This document shows, piece by piece, positions 27,245-36,602 of a stretch of DNA of 64,000 nt. The position numbers and the translations under genes were made by a program. The stretch comes from Campylobacter rectus. Its GTDB lineage: Bacteria; Campylobacterota; Campylobacteria; Campylobacterales; Campylobacteraceae. Under the pieces are notes generated by a model. It saw only the letters and a list, made by a program, of their open reading frames with translations. It ran no database searches and was not told the origin of the DNA. The DNA lies in assembly GCF_004803795.1 (NCBI RefSeq), contig NZ_CP012543.1:1860001-1924000 (forward strand), given 5' to 3'. Within the stretch, counting starts at the first letter, position 1, and every line of letters starts with the position of its first letter.

Positions 27245-27985
27245 TTGAGCGGTGCAGACGAAATTTCAAACGTCGGCGGCGATTGCCAAAGTTCAAATTT
27301 AGCAAATCCCGGCGCAATAAAATTTGCGAGAGATTACGACAAAGAGCCGTTAATCGTTAAAGATTATGCTTTGCATGCGGTGTTTATCTTGTCGTCCATC
27401 ACGCTTGTTTTTGCGTTCGTCGTTTATTTTATTTTCGGCGATTATGAATACTCACTCACGGCATGCTTTATATTCGCATCAAATATACATAACTTTGTTG
27501 ATTTTTTCAAATTTAAAAACCATTGCACGGTCGAATTCTCAGGCTCAGCCGTGCGATACAATGTTGCAAGTAAAATCAAAAAATCCATTCCCGCCAATCA
27601 AATAAAAAGCGTGGAGAAAGTTTTATTTCTCGGCTGCGACGGCTACGAATTTAACGCGCCCAAAAACCGCGTTCGCCCGCAAATTTATATATACGGCGGC
27701 ATAATAGTAGCGTTATTTTTGATCGTTTTTGGCGAAATTATGCTCGTTTTAGGCATTGTCGCCTACTTGTTTTGTTCGCTGGTAACGATGAATTTGTTAT
27801 CAAACGTTTTCGTAAATAAAAATTTTTCATTTGAAGCATGCGATGAATTATTGATTAAAGACCGCGCTAACGGCTTTATAGATTTTGTCTTTTCAAAAAG
27901 CAACCGTTTGGAACTAAAAAAGTATTTTTTGCTTAAAACGGGGCAAAATTTGGATAATCTCCAAAGAAAACCTATTTTATTTTAA
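27245..27985 (+). CDS. Hypothetical membrane protein, 246 residues
   Basis: Not recognised. It has a polar N-terminus of about 40 residues, two membrane helices (about 45-65 and 70-90), a soluble segment with V-E-F-S-G-S-A-V-R-Y-N-V and I-P-A-N-Q-I-K-S-V-E-K-V resembling a PH-like strand pattern, then two more helices (about 147-190) and a soluble tail. The start is TTG 27245 with AAGGAG six bases before it; no better ATG is available. It follows mnmG on the same strand after 66 bases and may be co-transcribed with it. Confidence 0.75.
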   Translation: MSGADEISNVGGDCQSSNLANPGAIKFARDYDKEPLIVKDYALHAVFILSSITLVFAFVVYFIFGDYEYSLTACFIFASNIHNFVDFFKFKNHCTVEFSGSAVRYNVASKIKKSIPANQIKSVEKVLFLGCDGYEFNAPKNRVRPQIYIYGGIIVALFLIVFGEIMLVLGIVAYLFCSLVTMNLLSNVFVNKNFSFEACDELLIKDRANGFIDFVFSKSNRLELKKYFLLKTGQNLDNLQRKPILF

Positions 27986-28106
27986 GACCGGACGACAACG
28001 ATAAAGACTAAATTTACGACCGAATTTGCCCGTCGCTTGGGCCTTTATTTCGGTTTAAATTTTACCGCTTTTGGGCAAATTTGGAGGATTTCTAAATCCG
28101 TTAAAT

Positions 28107-28487
28107 TTAAATATATCTGCTAATCTCTATCAAATTTTCGTCCGGGTCGCGCACGTAGATTGAGCTTATCGCTCCAAGCGCGCCCGTTCGCGGCACTATA
28201 CCCCGCTCTACGGCGATACCCGCAGCCTCCAACTCCTCTAAAACCGACTCAAGCGGCGTATCCGTAAGCAAGCAGATATCGGCCGTTCCGATGTTTGCGT
28301 TTAGGGCGTTTGGCAAAATCTCCTCGCCTTTTACGTGCAAATTTATCTTTTGCGAGCCGAAGGCCAGAGCTTTGCGTCCGTTTGCGAAATCAACCTCGCG
28401 CATACCCAGTACTCGCACGTAAAAATCAAGCGTCCGTTGTAAATCGGCGACGGTTAAAACGATATGATCGATCGAAGCGATACGCAT
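28107..28487 (-). CDS. VOC (glyoxalase/bleomycin-resistance) superfamily protein
   Basis: A small metalloprotein of the vicinal-oxygen-chelate fold, 126 residues with two beta-alpha-beta modules. The family start I-D-H-I-V-L-T-V-A-D-L-x-x-T-L-D-F-Y is at residues 6-23, and the C-terminal metal ligand sits in I-Y-V-R-D-P-D-E-N-L-I-E-I. The substrate cannot be told from sequence; this subfamily is often annotated as glyoxalase or virulence protein. AAAGGAGAAATTT precedes the ATG. It is monocistronic as far as can be seen. Confidence 0.88.
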   Translation of the reverse strand: MRIASIDHIVLTVADLQRTLDFYVRVLGMREVDFANGRKALAFGSQKINLHVKGEEILPNALNANIGTADICLLTDTPLESVLEELEAAGIAVERGIVPRTGALGAISSIYVRDPDENLIEISRYI

Positions 28488-28913
28488 AAATTTCTCCTTT
28501 TTAAATCAAATTTAATCGCACAAAGCCGATCCGCAATAGCAAAAGCTCAAATTTGAGGATTATCCTTACTACATAAATTTAAGCCCAGCAGCACAAAAGA
28601 TTAACGGCAAGGCGAGCAAACCGCGTCAAAGCTAAATTTAAATTTTATCTCGTTTTAAGTCAGAAATTTTCACCCGATCAAATTCACGCCAAACTTTATA
28701 AATTTACCGCACATCGGCATCAAATTTTGCCGCCAAATTTAACTCTGTGAGCCAAATTTGTACGCAAATTTTACCCCAAGTCGCTTTAAAAGCAAAATGA
28801 TAAATGATTGTTTAAAATTAATTTAAATCCTTGAACTATTTGCCAAAAAAATGAAATTTTAATTTTCACAAGGGTATAATGATACGTTTTAAAAAATCAC
28901 TGAAAGGAAAATA
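28488..28913 (+). promoter_or_regulatory. Region upstream of petA, with -10 box
   Basis: AT-rich, no gene. A perfect -10 TATAAT is at 28875-28880 within AAGGGTATAATGATACG, preceded by T-rich DNA as is usual for Campylobacter housekeeping promoters that lack a firm -35 box. The petA RBS (AAAGGA) and ATG follow about 30 bases downstream. Confidence 0.75.
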
Positions 28914-29417
28914 ATGTCCGTAAAACAAGAAAGACGAGATTTTATCGGTCTGGCGTTTGGCGCCGTAGCCGCCGTCGGCGGGGCTTTATCGCTTGTGGCC
29001 GTTAAAAAGACTTGGGATCCGCTCCCTAGCGTAAAAGCAGGCGCTACGTCGAGCTTCGACCTTAGTCCGATGCAAGACGGGGAGATGCGTCAGGTCGTAT
29101 GGCGCAAACAACCTATTTTTATCCTCAAAAAAGACCCTTCTATGCCACCAAACGACAAGCGCGACGTCGTTGTCGGAGACGCGAGATTTATGATCGCGAT
29201 CGGACTTTGCACGCATCTTGGCTGCATACCGCAATGGCAACCCAATAAACAAATATTTTTCTGCGCCTGTCATGCGGGAGAATTTAACGCCGACGGAGTA
29301 AATACTTTCGGTCCCCCTTCAAGACCGCTTGATATACCGCCTTTTAAAATAGAAGGTATGAAACTGGTGCTGGGCGAAACGAGCCCGGAGTACGAAAAGC
29401 TCGTAAATAAGGCATAG
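28914..29417 (+). CDS. petA: Ubiquinol-cytochrome c reductase, Rieske iron-sulfur subunit
   Basis: The 2Fe-2S subunit of the cytochrome bc1 complex, which takes electrons from quinol and passes them to cytochrome c1. A Tat-type leader (E-R-R-D-F-I-G then a membrane helix, residues 6-27) anchors it to the periplasmic face. Cluster ligands are in C-T-H-L-G-C (about 101-106) and C-A-C-H-A-G (about 120-125). 167 residues. It is followed by petB with 10 bases between them, with a GGGGGGAGAAA RBS. Confidence 0.97.
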   Translation: MSVKQERRDFIGLAFGAVAAVGGALSLVAVKKTWDPLPSVKAGATSSFDLSPMQDGEMRQVVWRKQPIFILKKDPSMPPNDKRDVVVGDARFMIAIGLCTHLGCIPQWQPNKQIFFCACHAGEFNADGVNTFGPPSRPLDIPPFKIEGMKLVLGETSPEYEKLVNKA

Positions 29418-29427
29418 GGGGGAGAAA

Positions 29428-30666
29428 ATGCAAATTCACAAATCAACGGGATTTTTAGACTGGCTGGATCAAAGGCTAGCCGTCAATAAACTGATGAAAG
29501 TGCTCGTCAGCGAATACTGGATACCCAAAAATATAAATTTCCTTTGGGCGATGGGCGTCATCCTCACGACGCTTTTCGTGTTACTTTTGGTGACGGGTTT
29601 TTTACTCGTTATGTACTACAAACCGGATATAAATTTAGCCTTCGATAGCGTAAATATGACTATCATGAAAGAGGTCGAATACGGCTGGCTATGGCGTCAC
29701 ATCCACGCAGTCGCCGCATCCGTGATATTTCTGATCATCTACATACACACCTTTACCGCGATCTACTACGGCTCTTATAAAAAAGGCCGCGAGATGATTT
29801 GGCTAAGCGGTATGTTGCTTTTTATCTTGTTCTCGGCCGAAGCCTTTAGCGGATATATGCTGCCTTGGGGACAGATGAGCTTTTGGGCGGCAAAGGTCAT
29901 AACCCAGCTCTTTGGCGCAGTGCCTTTCATCGGCGACGCTCTAGTAGAGTGGATCAGAGGCGACTATATACCTAGCGACCCGACTTTGACGAGATTTTTC
30001 ATGCTTCACGTCTGCTTGCTGCCGCTTGTTTTGCTAGTTGTTATCGTCATTCACTTTTACTCTTTGCGCATCCCGCACGTAAATAACGAAACCGGCGAGG
30101 AGATAGACTTTGAAGTCGAGGCTGAAAAATACCTAAGCGGCGATAAGAAAAACGCTAAAGTCATTCCGTTTTGGCCGGGCTTTTTGGCAAAAGACTTTAT
30201 GTACATCGGCTTTTTTATGATATTTTTCTTTTATCTGGTCTGTTTTCAGTTCAACTTCGCGATGGATCCGATAAACTTCGAACCGGGCAACCACCTGAAA
30301 ACACCTCTGCACATATATCCGGAGTGGTATTTCTTGTGGGAGTATGAAATTTTACGCGGTATCCCGTCTGAAAATCTAGGCCTGATAGCCTTTGCGGTCG
30401 CGGGCGTGTCGTTGTTTTTCATGCCGTGGCTCGACAGGAGCGACGTCGTGGCTCCGGCTCACGAGAGAAAGGGCTTTTTCGTTTGGTTTTGGTTACTTAT
30501 GATAGACCTGGTCGTGCTTACGATATTTGGCAAGCTCCCTGCCGACGGCGTGACGTTAGGTATCGATAACTCGGCCATAGGCTTTGCCTCCTCGGTGGCG
30601 TTTTTCGCGCTATTTTTTGTGGCGCTACCGATCATCACTACGCTTGAAAAAAGGAGCGCCAAATGA
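29428..30666 (+). CDS. petB: Ubiquinol-cytochrome c reductase, cytochrome b subunit
   Basis: The dihaem quinol-oxidising subunit of the bc1 complex in the inner membrane. At 412 residues it is a full-length bacterial cytochrome b with about eight or nine helices. Typical motifs are the W-R-H-I-H-A-V-A-A-S and L-L-P-L-V-L-L-V-V-I-V-I-H-F-Y haem-ligand histidines, G-Y-M-L-P-W-G-Q-M-S-F-W and P-E-W-Y-F-L-W-E-Y in the quinol site (the PEWY motif). The petC start overlaps its stop by four bases (ATGA). Confidence 0.97.
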   Translation: MQIHKSTGFLDWLDQRLAVNKLMKVLVSEYWIPKNINFLWAMGVILTTLFVLLLVTGFLLVMYYKPDINLAFDSVNMTIMKEVEYGWLWRHIHAVAASVIFLIIYIHTFTAIYYGSYKKGREMIWLSGMLLFILFSAEAFSGYMLPWGQMSFWAAKVITQLFGAVPFIGDALVEWIRGDYIPSDPTLTRFFMLHVCLLPLVLLVVIVIHFYSLRIPHVNNETGEEIDFEVEAEKYLSGDKKNAKVIPFWPGFLAKDFMYIGFFMIFFFYLVCFQFNFAMDPINFEPGNHLKTPLHIYPEWYFLWEYEILRGIPSENLGLIAFAVAGVSLFFMPWLDRSDVVAPAHERKGFFVWFWLLMIDLVVLTIFGKLPADGVTLGIDNSAIGFASSVAFFALFFVALPIITTLEKRSAK

Positions 30667-31691
30667 GAGAGCTTAAAATTTTAATCATCCTAATCATCTT
30701 TACCGGCGTTACCTACTGGGGCATCGAGCCCTATGCGCATCAAGCGATGCATCCGCACGTAGCGGATACAAACTACGACTTTAGCGCCCAAGACGCCGAG
30801 CAAGGCGAGCTAGCCGTAAAAAATAAAAAGGACGCATTAGCAAACGCCGAAGCTTCCGGCGACGCTAAAAAAATAGAAAACGCCAAAAAAGAGCTCGAGC
30901 AAGCCGAAGCGAACCTAGAGAAATACAAATCCTTTTGGGCGGATATAAATGCGATAAATTTTGCTAAAGGCGACGCCAAAAAAGGCGCCGAGGTCTTTGC
31001 AAACGCGGGCTGCGCCGGCTGTCACGGCCTATCCGCCGCCGGCATGCCCGATCCTCTTGACGTAAACGCATCAAGCGAGGCTTACGGCGTAGTGCCGCCG
31101 GATCTCAGCACCGCAGGCTATCTATACGACGAGAAATTTTTAGCTGCCGTCATCAAAGACCCGGCTACCGCGCTAAAACTAACGCACAAATTTAACGACG
31201 AGCATCCTTATCCGATGCCTCCGTTTTTCGGAGCCGGCGGAGAGGATCCAAACGCCGAGCTAGCCGATATGGTCGCGTATCTAAAATCTATCGCGCCAAA
31301 AACGCTTAGCGACGCCGAGGTATTCCGCGACGCGTGCCAAAGATGCCACGATATGAAATACGAAAACGTCTTTATGCTAACAAACAGCGCAAAACTAGCC
31401 GAGTATATGGGCTCAAATCCGCCCGATTTATCTATGATGATCCGCTCGAAGGGCGATGATTATCTGCATAAGTTCATCAACGACACGCAAAAAATGCTAG
31501 CCGGAACCGCTATGCCGCGCGTCGGACTAAATAAAAAGGCCGAGGATCAAGCCGTAGCCTATATGGCAAAAGCCGGCGACGAGAAAAAGGCCGAACGCGA
31601 GAGCCTAGGCATCTACATTATGATTTATTTCTTGATATTCGGTATCTTCGGATGGCTTTGGAAACGCAAAGTCTGGAGCGAACTACACTAA
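30663..31691 (+). CDS. petC: Ubiquinol-cytochrome c reductase, diheme cytochrome c1
   Basis: The cytochrome c1 subunit of the bc1 complex, 342 residues, in the diheme form typical of epsilonproteobacteria. An N-terminal helix is followed by a coiled-coil-like A/K/E-rich segment (about residues 45-85). The two haem-binding motifs are C-A-G-C-H (about 119) and C-Q-R-C-H (about 224), with M-P-P-F-F and A-M-P-R as candidate axial Met regions. A C-terminal helix (I-Y-I-M-I-Y-F-L-I-F-G-I-F-G-W) anchors it. A strong terminator follows, so petABC form one operon. Confidence 0.96.
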   Translation: MRELKILIILIIFTGVTYWGIEPYAHQAMHPHVADTNYDFSAQDAEQGELAVKNKKDALANAEASGDAKKIENAKKELEQAEANLEKYKSFWADINAINFAKGDAKKGAEVFANAGCAGCHGLSAAGMPDPLDVNASSEAYGVVPPDLSTAGYLYDEKFLAAVIKDPATALKLTHKFNDEHPYPMPPFFGAGGEDPNAELADMVAYLKSIAPKTLSDAEVFRDACQRCHDMKYENVFMLTNSAKLAEYMGSNPPDLSMMIRSKGDDYLHKFINDTQKMLAGTAMPRVGLNKKAEDQAVAYMAKAGDEKKAERESLGIYIMIYFLIFGIFGWLWKRKVWSELH

Positions 31692-31696
31692 AATTT

Positions 31697-31724
31697 GAGC
31701 CCGTTTCGGGCTCTTTCTTTTTTT
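31697..31724 (+). terminator. Rho-independent terminator of petABC
   Basis: A perfect 7-bp stem GAGCCCG / CGGGCTC with a TTT loop (31697-31713), followed by a T-rich tract (CTTTCTTTTTTT). It ends six bases after the petC stop. Confidence 0.92.
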
Positions 31725-31785
31725 ATTTTTAACTACTTTTTACAATTTTTAAATTTCTCTTGATTTAGTTCTCTGACGAATTTGA

Positions 31786-31791
31786 TATAAT
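31786..31791 (+). promoter_or_regulatory. -10 box upstream of the CPCC gene
   Basis: TATAAT at 31786-31791 inside TTTGATATAATAAATC. Initiation near 31798 would leave a 40-base leader before the CPCC-gene ATG with AAAGGAG as RBS. Confidence 0.65.
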
Positions 31792-31838
31792 AAATCAGTA
31801 TGGAGGTATTTGTATTATATAAATGAAAGGAGTATAAG

Positions 31839-32084
31839 ATGATCAGATGTCCTTGCTGCGGATATCTAACCATAGTAGATAAAGAGGATAAGAATTTAAT
31901 ACAAGATGTTTGTCCCGTTTGTTTTTGGCAATACAATACAAAAGCTATAAATAACCCTGATAAAATAATAGAGCCCAATGTGGTATCTTTAAATGAGGCT
32001 AAGAAAAACTATAAAGAGTATAAAGCTTCAAGTAAGTTAGGCTCTATAAATGCCAGAGAACCTATGGATGATGAGTTGTTTTAA
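31839..32084 (+). CDS. CPCC-family cysteine-rich protein
   Basis: 81 residues. It begins M-I-R-C-P-C-C-G-Y-L-T-I and continues to V-C-P-V-C-F-W-Q-Y, the CPCC family (PF14206), which is probably a small zinc-binding protein of unknown function and is common in toxin-immunity or mobile contexts. AAAGGAGTATAAG precedes the ATG. Codon use is AT-rich compared with the petC and accA genes around it, consistent with a recent acquisition. A broken copy of its 5' end occurs at 32707. Confidence 0.88.
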   Translation: MIRCPCCGYLTIVDKEDKNLIQDVCPVCFWQYNTKAINNPDKIIEPNVVSLNEAKKNYKEYKASSKLGSINAREPMDDELF

Positions 32085-32162
32085 AAATTTGTCCTATTAT
32101 AATTATGTTGTGAGGATGTGGAGTTCATATCCTCACTTCTTAATGTAAAAGGCGGAAATAAA

Positions 32163-32630
32163 ATGATAAGACTATATGCTCCTAAAATTGAAGATTTATG
32201 GTTTAGAGAAAAAATACTGAGTGATGAAAAAACAATGTCGTATAACCGTTCATGGGGCGGTATAATTCCGTTTCCTCAATATCAATGGAAGCGATGGTAT
32301 AGTCAGTGGATAGCAAATAAAGATAATAGATATTTTTATAGATATATACAAAAAGATGATAAATTCGTAGGCGAAGTTGCTTATCGCTTTGACGATAAAA
32401 GGGACATATACGTTGCAAGCGTTATTATATACGCACCTTACCGCGGCAAAGGATATGGCAAGATCGCACTAACGCTATTGTGTGAAAAAGCAAAAGATAA
32501 CGGCGTAAAAGAAATATATGATTATATAGCAATTGATAACACGGCAATAAAACTATTTCTAAATTGCGGTTTTAAAGAAGAATACAGGACGGCAGAGTAT
32601 GTGATGCTAAAAAAGATATTATCTGATTAA
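32163..32630 (+). CDS. GNAT-family N-acetyltransferase
   Basis: 155 residues of the GNAT fold. The acetyl-CoA-binding motif appears as V-I-I-Y-A-P-Y-R-G-K-G-Y-G-K-I-A-L (about residues 89-105, the R/Q-x-x-G-x-G/A loop). Near the C-terminus come the D-Y-I-A-I-D-N-T-A-I-K-L-F-L-N-C-G-F motif and the final sheet. The ATG at 32163 is preferred because AGGCGGAAATAAA precedes it; the upstream frame would add 15 uncharacteristic residues. The substrate is unknown. It is AT-rich and probably belongs to the same acquired segment as the CPCC gene, 78 bases downstream of it. Confidence 0.87.
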   Translation: MIRLYAPKIEDLWFREKILSDEKTMSYNRSWGGIIPFPQYQWKRWYSQWIANKDNRYFYRYIQKDDKFVGEVAYRFDDKRDIYVASVIIYAPYRGKGYGKIALTLLCEKAKDNGVKEIYDYIAIDNTAIKLFLNCGFKEEYRTAEYVMLKKILSD

Positions 32631-32706
32631 CAAATCCCCGCTCTTGGCATACTTGCTTTTATTAAATGATAAACGAGATGCAAGAAATAGCAATAGGAGC
32701 TTAAAT

Positions 32707-32747
32707 ATAATCAGATGTCCTTGCTACGGATATTTAACCATAGTAGA
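32707..32747 (+). pseudogene. Duplicate remnant of the CPCC gene 5' end
   Basis: Forty-one bases match 31839-31879 with three differences. They encode I-R-C-P-C-Y-G-Y-L-T-I-V, with the start codon position ATA instead of ATG and one zinc-ligand Cys changed to Tyr. The sequence diverges after V-E. It is evidence of a second, dead CPCC gene. Confidence 0.8.
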
Positions 32748-32957
32748 AAGATTTTATAGAGTGCCGGGCGATCTGCGCAAATCATCTATAGCCTCTAATC
32801 GCTTATACCGAATTTTACTCATATTTCTCTAAGGTTTAACCAAAGTAAATACTAGTCCGCGGATATATTTTATCCCGGCCCCTTATCTCGCCGATTTTTC
32901 ATTTATCCGAAATTTCTAATATAGAGCGATATAAGACCTCAAAGGCGCCATCCGGAG

Positions 32958-33175
32958 ATGATACCGCCTCAGGAGTGTTTTACGCTTGATGATAAGGTTG
33001 CGTCGGTCGAGTATATAAGTCGCCCAATCTTTTTGAAGTATCTAAAATATGCGGATAACTCGTCCCGATTATTTTCCCAAGATTTAGCAATACAGAAAAA
33101 GTCGGTCTGATGGCGATCTTTAAAATCGGTTATGTTAGTTTCGGTTTTTTCGGGAGTGTTGATTTAGCCGTGTAA
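32958..33175 (+). pseudogene. Frameshifted small gene remnant
   Basis: A 50-codon plus-strand frame starting at ATG 32958 (GGAG just before it) encodes M-I-P-P-Q-E-C-F-T-L-D-D-K, then V-E-Y-I-S-R-P-I-F-L-K-Y-L, and stops at 33108-33110. An overlapping frame from ATG 33110 continues A-I-F-K-I-G-Y-V-S-F-G-F-F-G to a stop at 33175. One missing base near 33107 would join them into about 72 residues. The family is not recognised; it could be an immunity-type protein, but this is a guess. Confidence 0.4.
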
Positions 33176-33266
33176 ATTCATATCGTATGTAACTTAAAAA
33201 TTTAACCGCAGCATAAGACTTGATTGCGAAGCATTAGCAAATTTTAAAAATTTTGTATATATTACT

Positions 33267-34208
33267 CTATTTGCTTTCTTCAAAAGCGCCGGCAGATAAA
33301 ATTTTGGCTATCCTGGCGTTTAAAAGCTCGTCTATCTTTAGTTTTTCGAGCTTGTCTAGCTCGGTTATGAAATAGCTTGCAAGTGCCTTAATAGCGGTCT
33401 CTTTATCTCTATGCGCGCCGTTTATCGGCTCTTCTATAACATCATCTATCAAATTTAAGCTTTTTAAGTCGTCTGCGGTTATTTTTAATGCCTTAGTCGC
33501 CTGCTCTTGTTTTGACGGGTCGTTCCAAAGTATAGCCGCACAACCCTCCGGCGAGATAACGGAAAAAACCGAATTTCTCATCATAGCCAGCTTGTCGGCT
33601 ACGCCTATGGCTAAAGCTCCGCCGCTCCCGCCTTCACCGATAACGACGGCTATCATCGGGGTTTTTAAATTTGCAAATTCAAACAAGTTTCTAGCTATCG
33701 CTTCGCTTTGACCGCGCTCCTCGGCCGCGATACCGGGATACGCACCCGGAGTATCGATCAAAAATAGTATCGGAAGCCCGAATTTCTCGGCCATCTTAGC
33801 TACTCGCAGAGCTTTACGATAACCCTCCGGATGAGGCATACCGAAATTTCTTTTTAGCTTATTTTTGGTTCCTCTGCCCTTTTGTTCGCCTATCACGACG
33901 ACCTTTTTTGCGCCTATGTAACCGATAAAACAAACTATAGCCGCATCGTCTCGAAACGCTCTATCGCCGTGAAGCTCGTAATAATCCCTCATCATACCCT
34001 TGATATAGTCGATAGCGTAAGGGCGATCTGGGTGACGAGCCAAGGCAAGGCGCTGAAATTCGTTAAGATTTTTATAAATTTTTGCGGTTTCTTTTTCTAA
34101 ATTTTTATTTAAAATTTCCACCGCGTGCTCATCGCCGCGAATCCTCGCGTTTGCGATATCGTCGTCTATTTGCTTGATGCCTTGCTCAAAATCTAAATAA
34201 CTCGCCAT
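33267..34208 (-). CDS. accA: Acetyl-CoA carboxylase carboxyltransferase subunit alpha
   Basis: Transfers the carboxyl group from biotin to acetyl-CoA to make malonyl-CoA, the first step of fatty-acid synthesis. At 313 residues it is normal. It begins M-A-S-Y-L-D-F-E and carries [22 protein letters not shown] and [22 protein letters not shown]. The ATG overlaps the fabF stop by one base (TAATG), so it is coupled to fabF. Confidence 0.97.
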   Translation of the reverse strand: MASYLDFEQGIKQIDDDIANARIRGDEHAVEILNKNLEKETAKIYKNLNEFQRLALARHPDRPYAIDYIKGMMRDYYELHGDRAFRDDAAIVCFIGYIGAKKVVVIGEQKGRGTKNKLKRNFGMPHPEGYRKALRVAKMAEKFGLPILFLIDTPGAYPGIAAEERGQSEAIARNLFEFANLKTPMIAVVIGEGGSGGALAIGVADKLAMMRNSVFSVISPEGCAAILWNDPSKQEQATKALKITADDLKSLNLIDDVIEEPINGAHRDKETAIKALASYFITELDKLEKLKIDELLNARIAKILSAGAFEESK

Positions 34209-35416
34209 TATATCTTCTTAAATATAATAGAGCCGTTTGTACCGCCAAATCCAAAAGAGTTGCTCATAACGGCTTTTAGCTCGGCTTTTCTAGCTACGTT
34301 TGGAACGTAGTCTAGATCGCACTCTTCGTCTTTGGTGGTGTAGTTTATCGTCGGCGGTATGAGGCTTTCTTGCATAGCCATTAGGGAAATGACGGCCTCT
34401 ATCGCGCCGGCCGCGCCCAGGCAGTGTCCCGTTTGCCCCTTCGTAGAGCTAACGGGCGGTACGCGATCGCCGAAAAGAGCTTTTAAAGCCGCGGTTTCAT
34501 TTCTGTCGTTCGTCGGCGTCGAAGTGCCGTGCGCATTAATGTAATCAATCTGCAAATTCCCCGCCATTTTTAAAGCTTTTTTCATAGCCCAAAGCGGCCC
34601 CTCAAGCGAAGGCGAAGTGATATGATGCGCATCGCCGCTCTCGCCAAATCCGACTATCTCGGCATAAATTTTAGCCCCTCTAGCCTTGGCGCTTTCATAC
34701 TCTTCAAGCACGAGCGCGCCGCTTCCTTCGCCCATAACAAAGCCGTCTCTGTCTTTATCAAAAGGCCTAGACGCCGTCCCCGGATCGTCGTTCCTGGTAG
34801 AAAGCGCCTTCATAGCGGCAAATCCGCCTATACCTACGCCGCAAACGGTTGACTCCGAGCCGACGACCAGCATTTTCTCAGCCTCGCCGATTATGATCGT
34901 TTTTGCCGCTTCGATGATGGCGTGAGTAGATGCCGCGCAGGCCGTTACGCTAGATAGATTTGGACCTTTTAAGCCGTGTTCTATGGAAACCAGACCCCCC
35001 AGCATATTTACGAGCGCAGAAGGTATAAAAAACGGAGAAATTCTTCTTGGGCCCTTTTCAAGCAAGATATTGGAGTTTTTTTCGATATTGGACAAACCGC
35101 CTATGCCGGCAGCCGAACTAACGCCGAAATTTTCAGCATCAAATTCGCCGAAATTTGCATCCGCCATAGCCTCTTTGGCCGCTTTTAGTCCAAGCTGGAT
35201 AAACCTATCGACTTTTTTTACCTCTTTAGCGTCCATCACGCTAAGCGGGTCAAACCCTACTATCTCGGCAGCAATCTGAACGGGAAAATCGCTCGCGTCA
35301 AAAGAAGTTATCTTTTTTACGCCGGTTTTACCCTCGCAGATAGCCTTAAACGAACTATCCTTGTCGAGCCCTAAAGCGTTGATCATCCCAATCCCGGTTA
35401 CTACGACTCTTTTCAA
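34208..35416 (-). CDS. fabF: Beta-ketoacyl-ACP synthase II
   Basis: The condensing enzyme of fatty-acid elongation. The active-site Cys is in V-T-A-C-A-A-S-T-H (about residue 160), and the catalytic His residues in N-A-H-G-T-S-T-P (about 300) and G-H-C-L-G-A-A-G (about 335). The start is taken as TTG 35416, giving [15 protein letters not shown], because AAGGAGAGG sits directly before it; an in-frame TTG five codons upstream would place the RBS inside the gene. 402 residues matches the family. It is followed by accA and preceded by acpP. Confidence 0.96.
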   Translation of the reverse strand: MKRVVVTGIGMINALGLDKDSSFKAICEGKTGVKKITSFDASDFPVQIAAEIVGFDPLSVMDAKEVKKVDRFIQLGLKAAKEAMADANFGEFDAENFGVSSAAGIGGLSNIEKNSNILLEKGPRRISPFFIPSALVNMLGGLVSIEHGLKGPNLSSVTACAASTHAIIEAAKTIIIGEAEKMLVVGSESTVCGVGIGGFAAMKALSTRNDDPGTASRPFDKDRDGFVMGEGSGALVLEEYESAKARGAKIYAEIVGFGESGDAHHITSPSLEGPLWAMKKALKMAGNLQIDYINAHGTSTPTNDRNETAALKALFGDRVPPVSSTKGQTGHCLGAAGAIEAVISLMAMQESLIPPTINYTTKDEECDLDYVPNVARKAELKAVMSNSFGFGGTNGSIIFKKI

Positions 35417-35436
35417 GACCTCTCCTTGCAAAAAAC

Positions 35437-35670
35437 TTATTTATTTAACGTCTCGATGTAGCTTACGACGTCGTTTATGGTGATTAGTTTTTCGGCGTCG
35501 CTATCAGGTATCTCTACCTCGAATTTTTCCTCAAGAGCCATCACAAGCTCCACCACGTCAAGCGAGTCCGCACCCAAATCCTCGATAATCTTAGACTCGA
35601 GTTTTACCGCATCGGGAGCCACGCTTAGTTGCTCTACCACTACGTCCCTTACATCATCAAATATTGCCAT
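35437..35670 (-). CDS. acpP: Acyl carrier protein
   Basis: Carries acyl intermediates on a phosphopantetheine arm. The attachment Ser is in [12 protein letters not shown] (about residue 38). The ATG at 35670 has TTAGGAGAAGAAAA before it; 77 residues with the usual acidic composition. It lies 20 bases upstream of fabF and 82 bases downstream of fabG, in the standard fab order. Confidence 0.97.
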   Translation of the reverse strand: MAIFDDVRDVVVEQLSVAPDAVKLESKIIEDLGADSLDVVELVMALEEKFEVEIPDSDAEKLITINDVVSYIETLNK

Positions 35671-35752
35671 TTTTCTTCTCCTAAAAATAAAAAATTTCGT
35701 GATTTTAATATATTTTAGCTTAAATTTTCGCAAATACCTAAAATTTGCGCGC

Positions 35753-36496
35753 TTACATATATAATCCGCCGTTGATCTTGAGTATCTCTCCGGTAATATA
35801 GCTTGCGTGGTCGCTTAGCAAAAACGCTACCGCATCGGCAACTTCGCTTGCATCGCCGAAGCGTTTTAAAGCGATTGCGTCCAGATACGTTTTTTTGATA
35901 TCCTCCGGTAAATCTTTATTCATATCCGTTGCTATAAATCCCGGCGTTATGCAGTTAAAGCGTATGTTTCTGGCCGCTCCTTCTTTCGCGAAACTTTTAC
36001 TCATCGCTATCATACCGCCCTTGCTGGCCGAGTAATTTACTTGCCCGATATTTCCGATCTCGCCGATGATGGACGCGACGTTTACGACTGCGCCAAAGCG
36101 TTTTTTGCTCATCACTTTCAAAGCTTCTCTAGAACCTATAAAAGCGGAAACCAAATTTGCATTGACCACGCCGTTAAAATCCTCCAGTTTCATACGAATA
36201 GCCAATTTATCATTGACGATTCCTGCATTATTTACCAGATAACTAAGCTCGCCGTCGCTATCAACGATCAAATTTATTCCTTTTATAAACTCGTCCTCGT
36301 CGGTCGCGTCAAATTTTATCACTGCGGCTCGTCCGCCGTTTGCGATAATCTCGGCTTGCAAAGCATCGGCTATCTCGGGCTTTGAGCGGTAGTTTATCCA
36401 GACTTTTAGCCCCATCTGCGCCAATGTCTTGGCTATTTGCGCGCCGATACCGCGGCTCGCGCCCGTGATCAACACATTTTTTCCACTAAATTTCAT
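35753..36496 (-). CDS. fabG: 3-oxoacyl-ACP reductase
   Basis: The NADPH-dependent short-chain dehydrogenase that reduces beta-ketoacyl-ACP. The cofactor motif T-G-A-S-R-G-I-G is at about residues 12-19, N-N-A-G-I at about 88, the catalytic Y-S-A-S-K at about 151-155, and P-G-F-I-A-T-D after it. The ATG at 36496 is preceded by AAGGAGAAAAA; 247 residues matches the family. It is first gene of the fabG-acpP-fabF-accA run. Confidence 0.97.
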   Translation of the reverse strand: MKFSGKNVLITGASRGIGAQIAKTLAQMGLKVWINYRSKPEIADALQAEIIANGGRAAVIKFDATDEDEFIKGINLIVDSDGELSYLVNNAGIVNDKLAIRMKLEDFNGVVNANLVSAFIGSREALKVMSKKRFGAVVNVASIIGEIGNIGQVNYSASKGGMIAMSKSFAKEGAARNIRFNCITPGFIATDMNKDLPEDIKKTYLDAIALKRFGDASEVADAVAFLLSDHASYITGEILKINGGLYM

Positions 36497-36602
36497 TTTT
36501 TCTCCTTGGGTTTTTAAATTTGACCGCCATTTTATCAGATGAAAGCTAAAAAATCGATTTTTTAAAATTTTAAGAGCAAAGCTCGCGACCGCTAAATTTC
36601 GC

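Noticed and set aside
29416-29423. G6 run between petA and petB as a possible phase-variable tract
   Set aside because: Short, and part of the petB ribosome binding site; tracts this short are normally stable.
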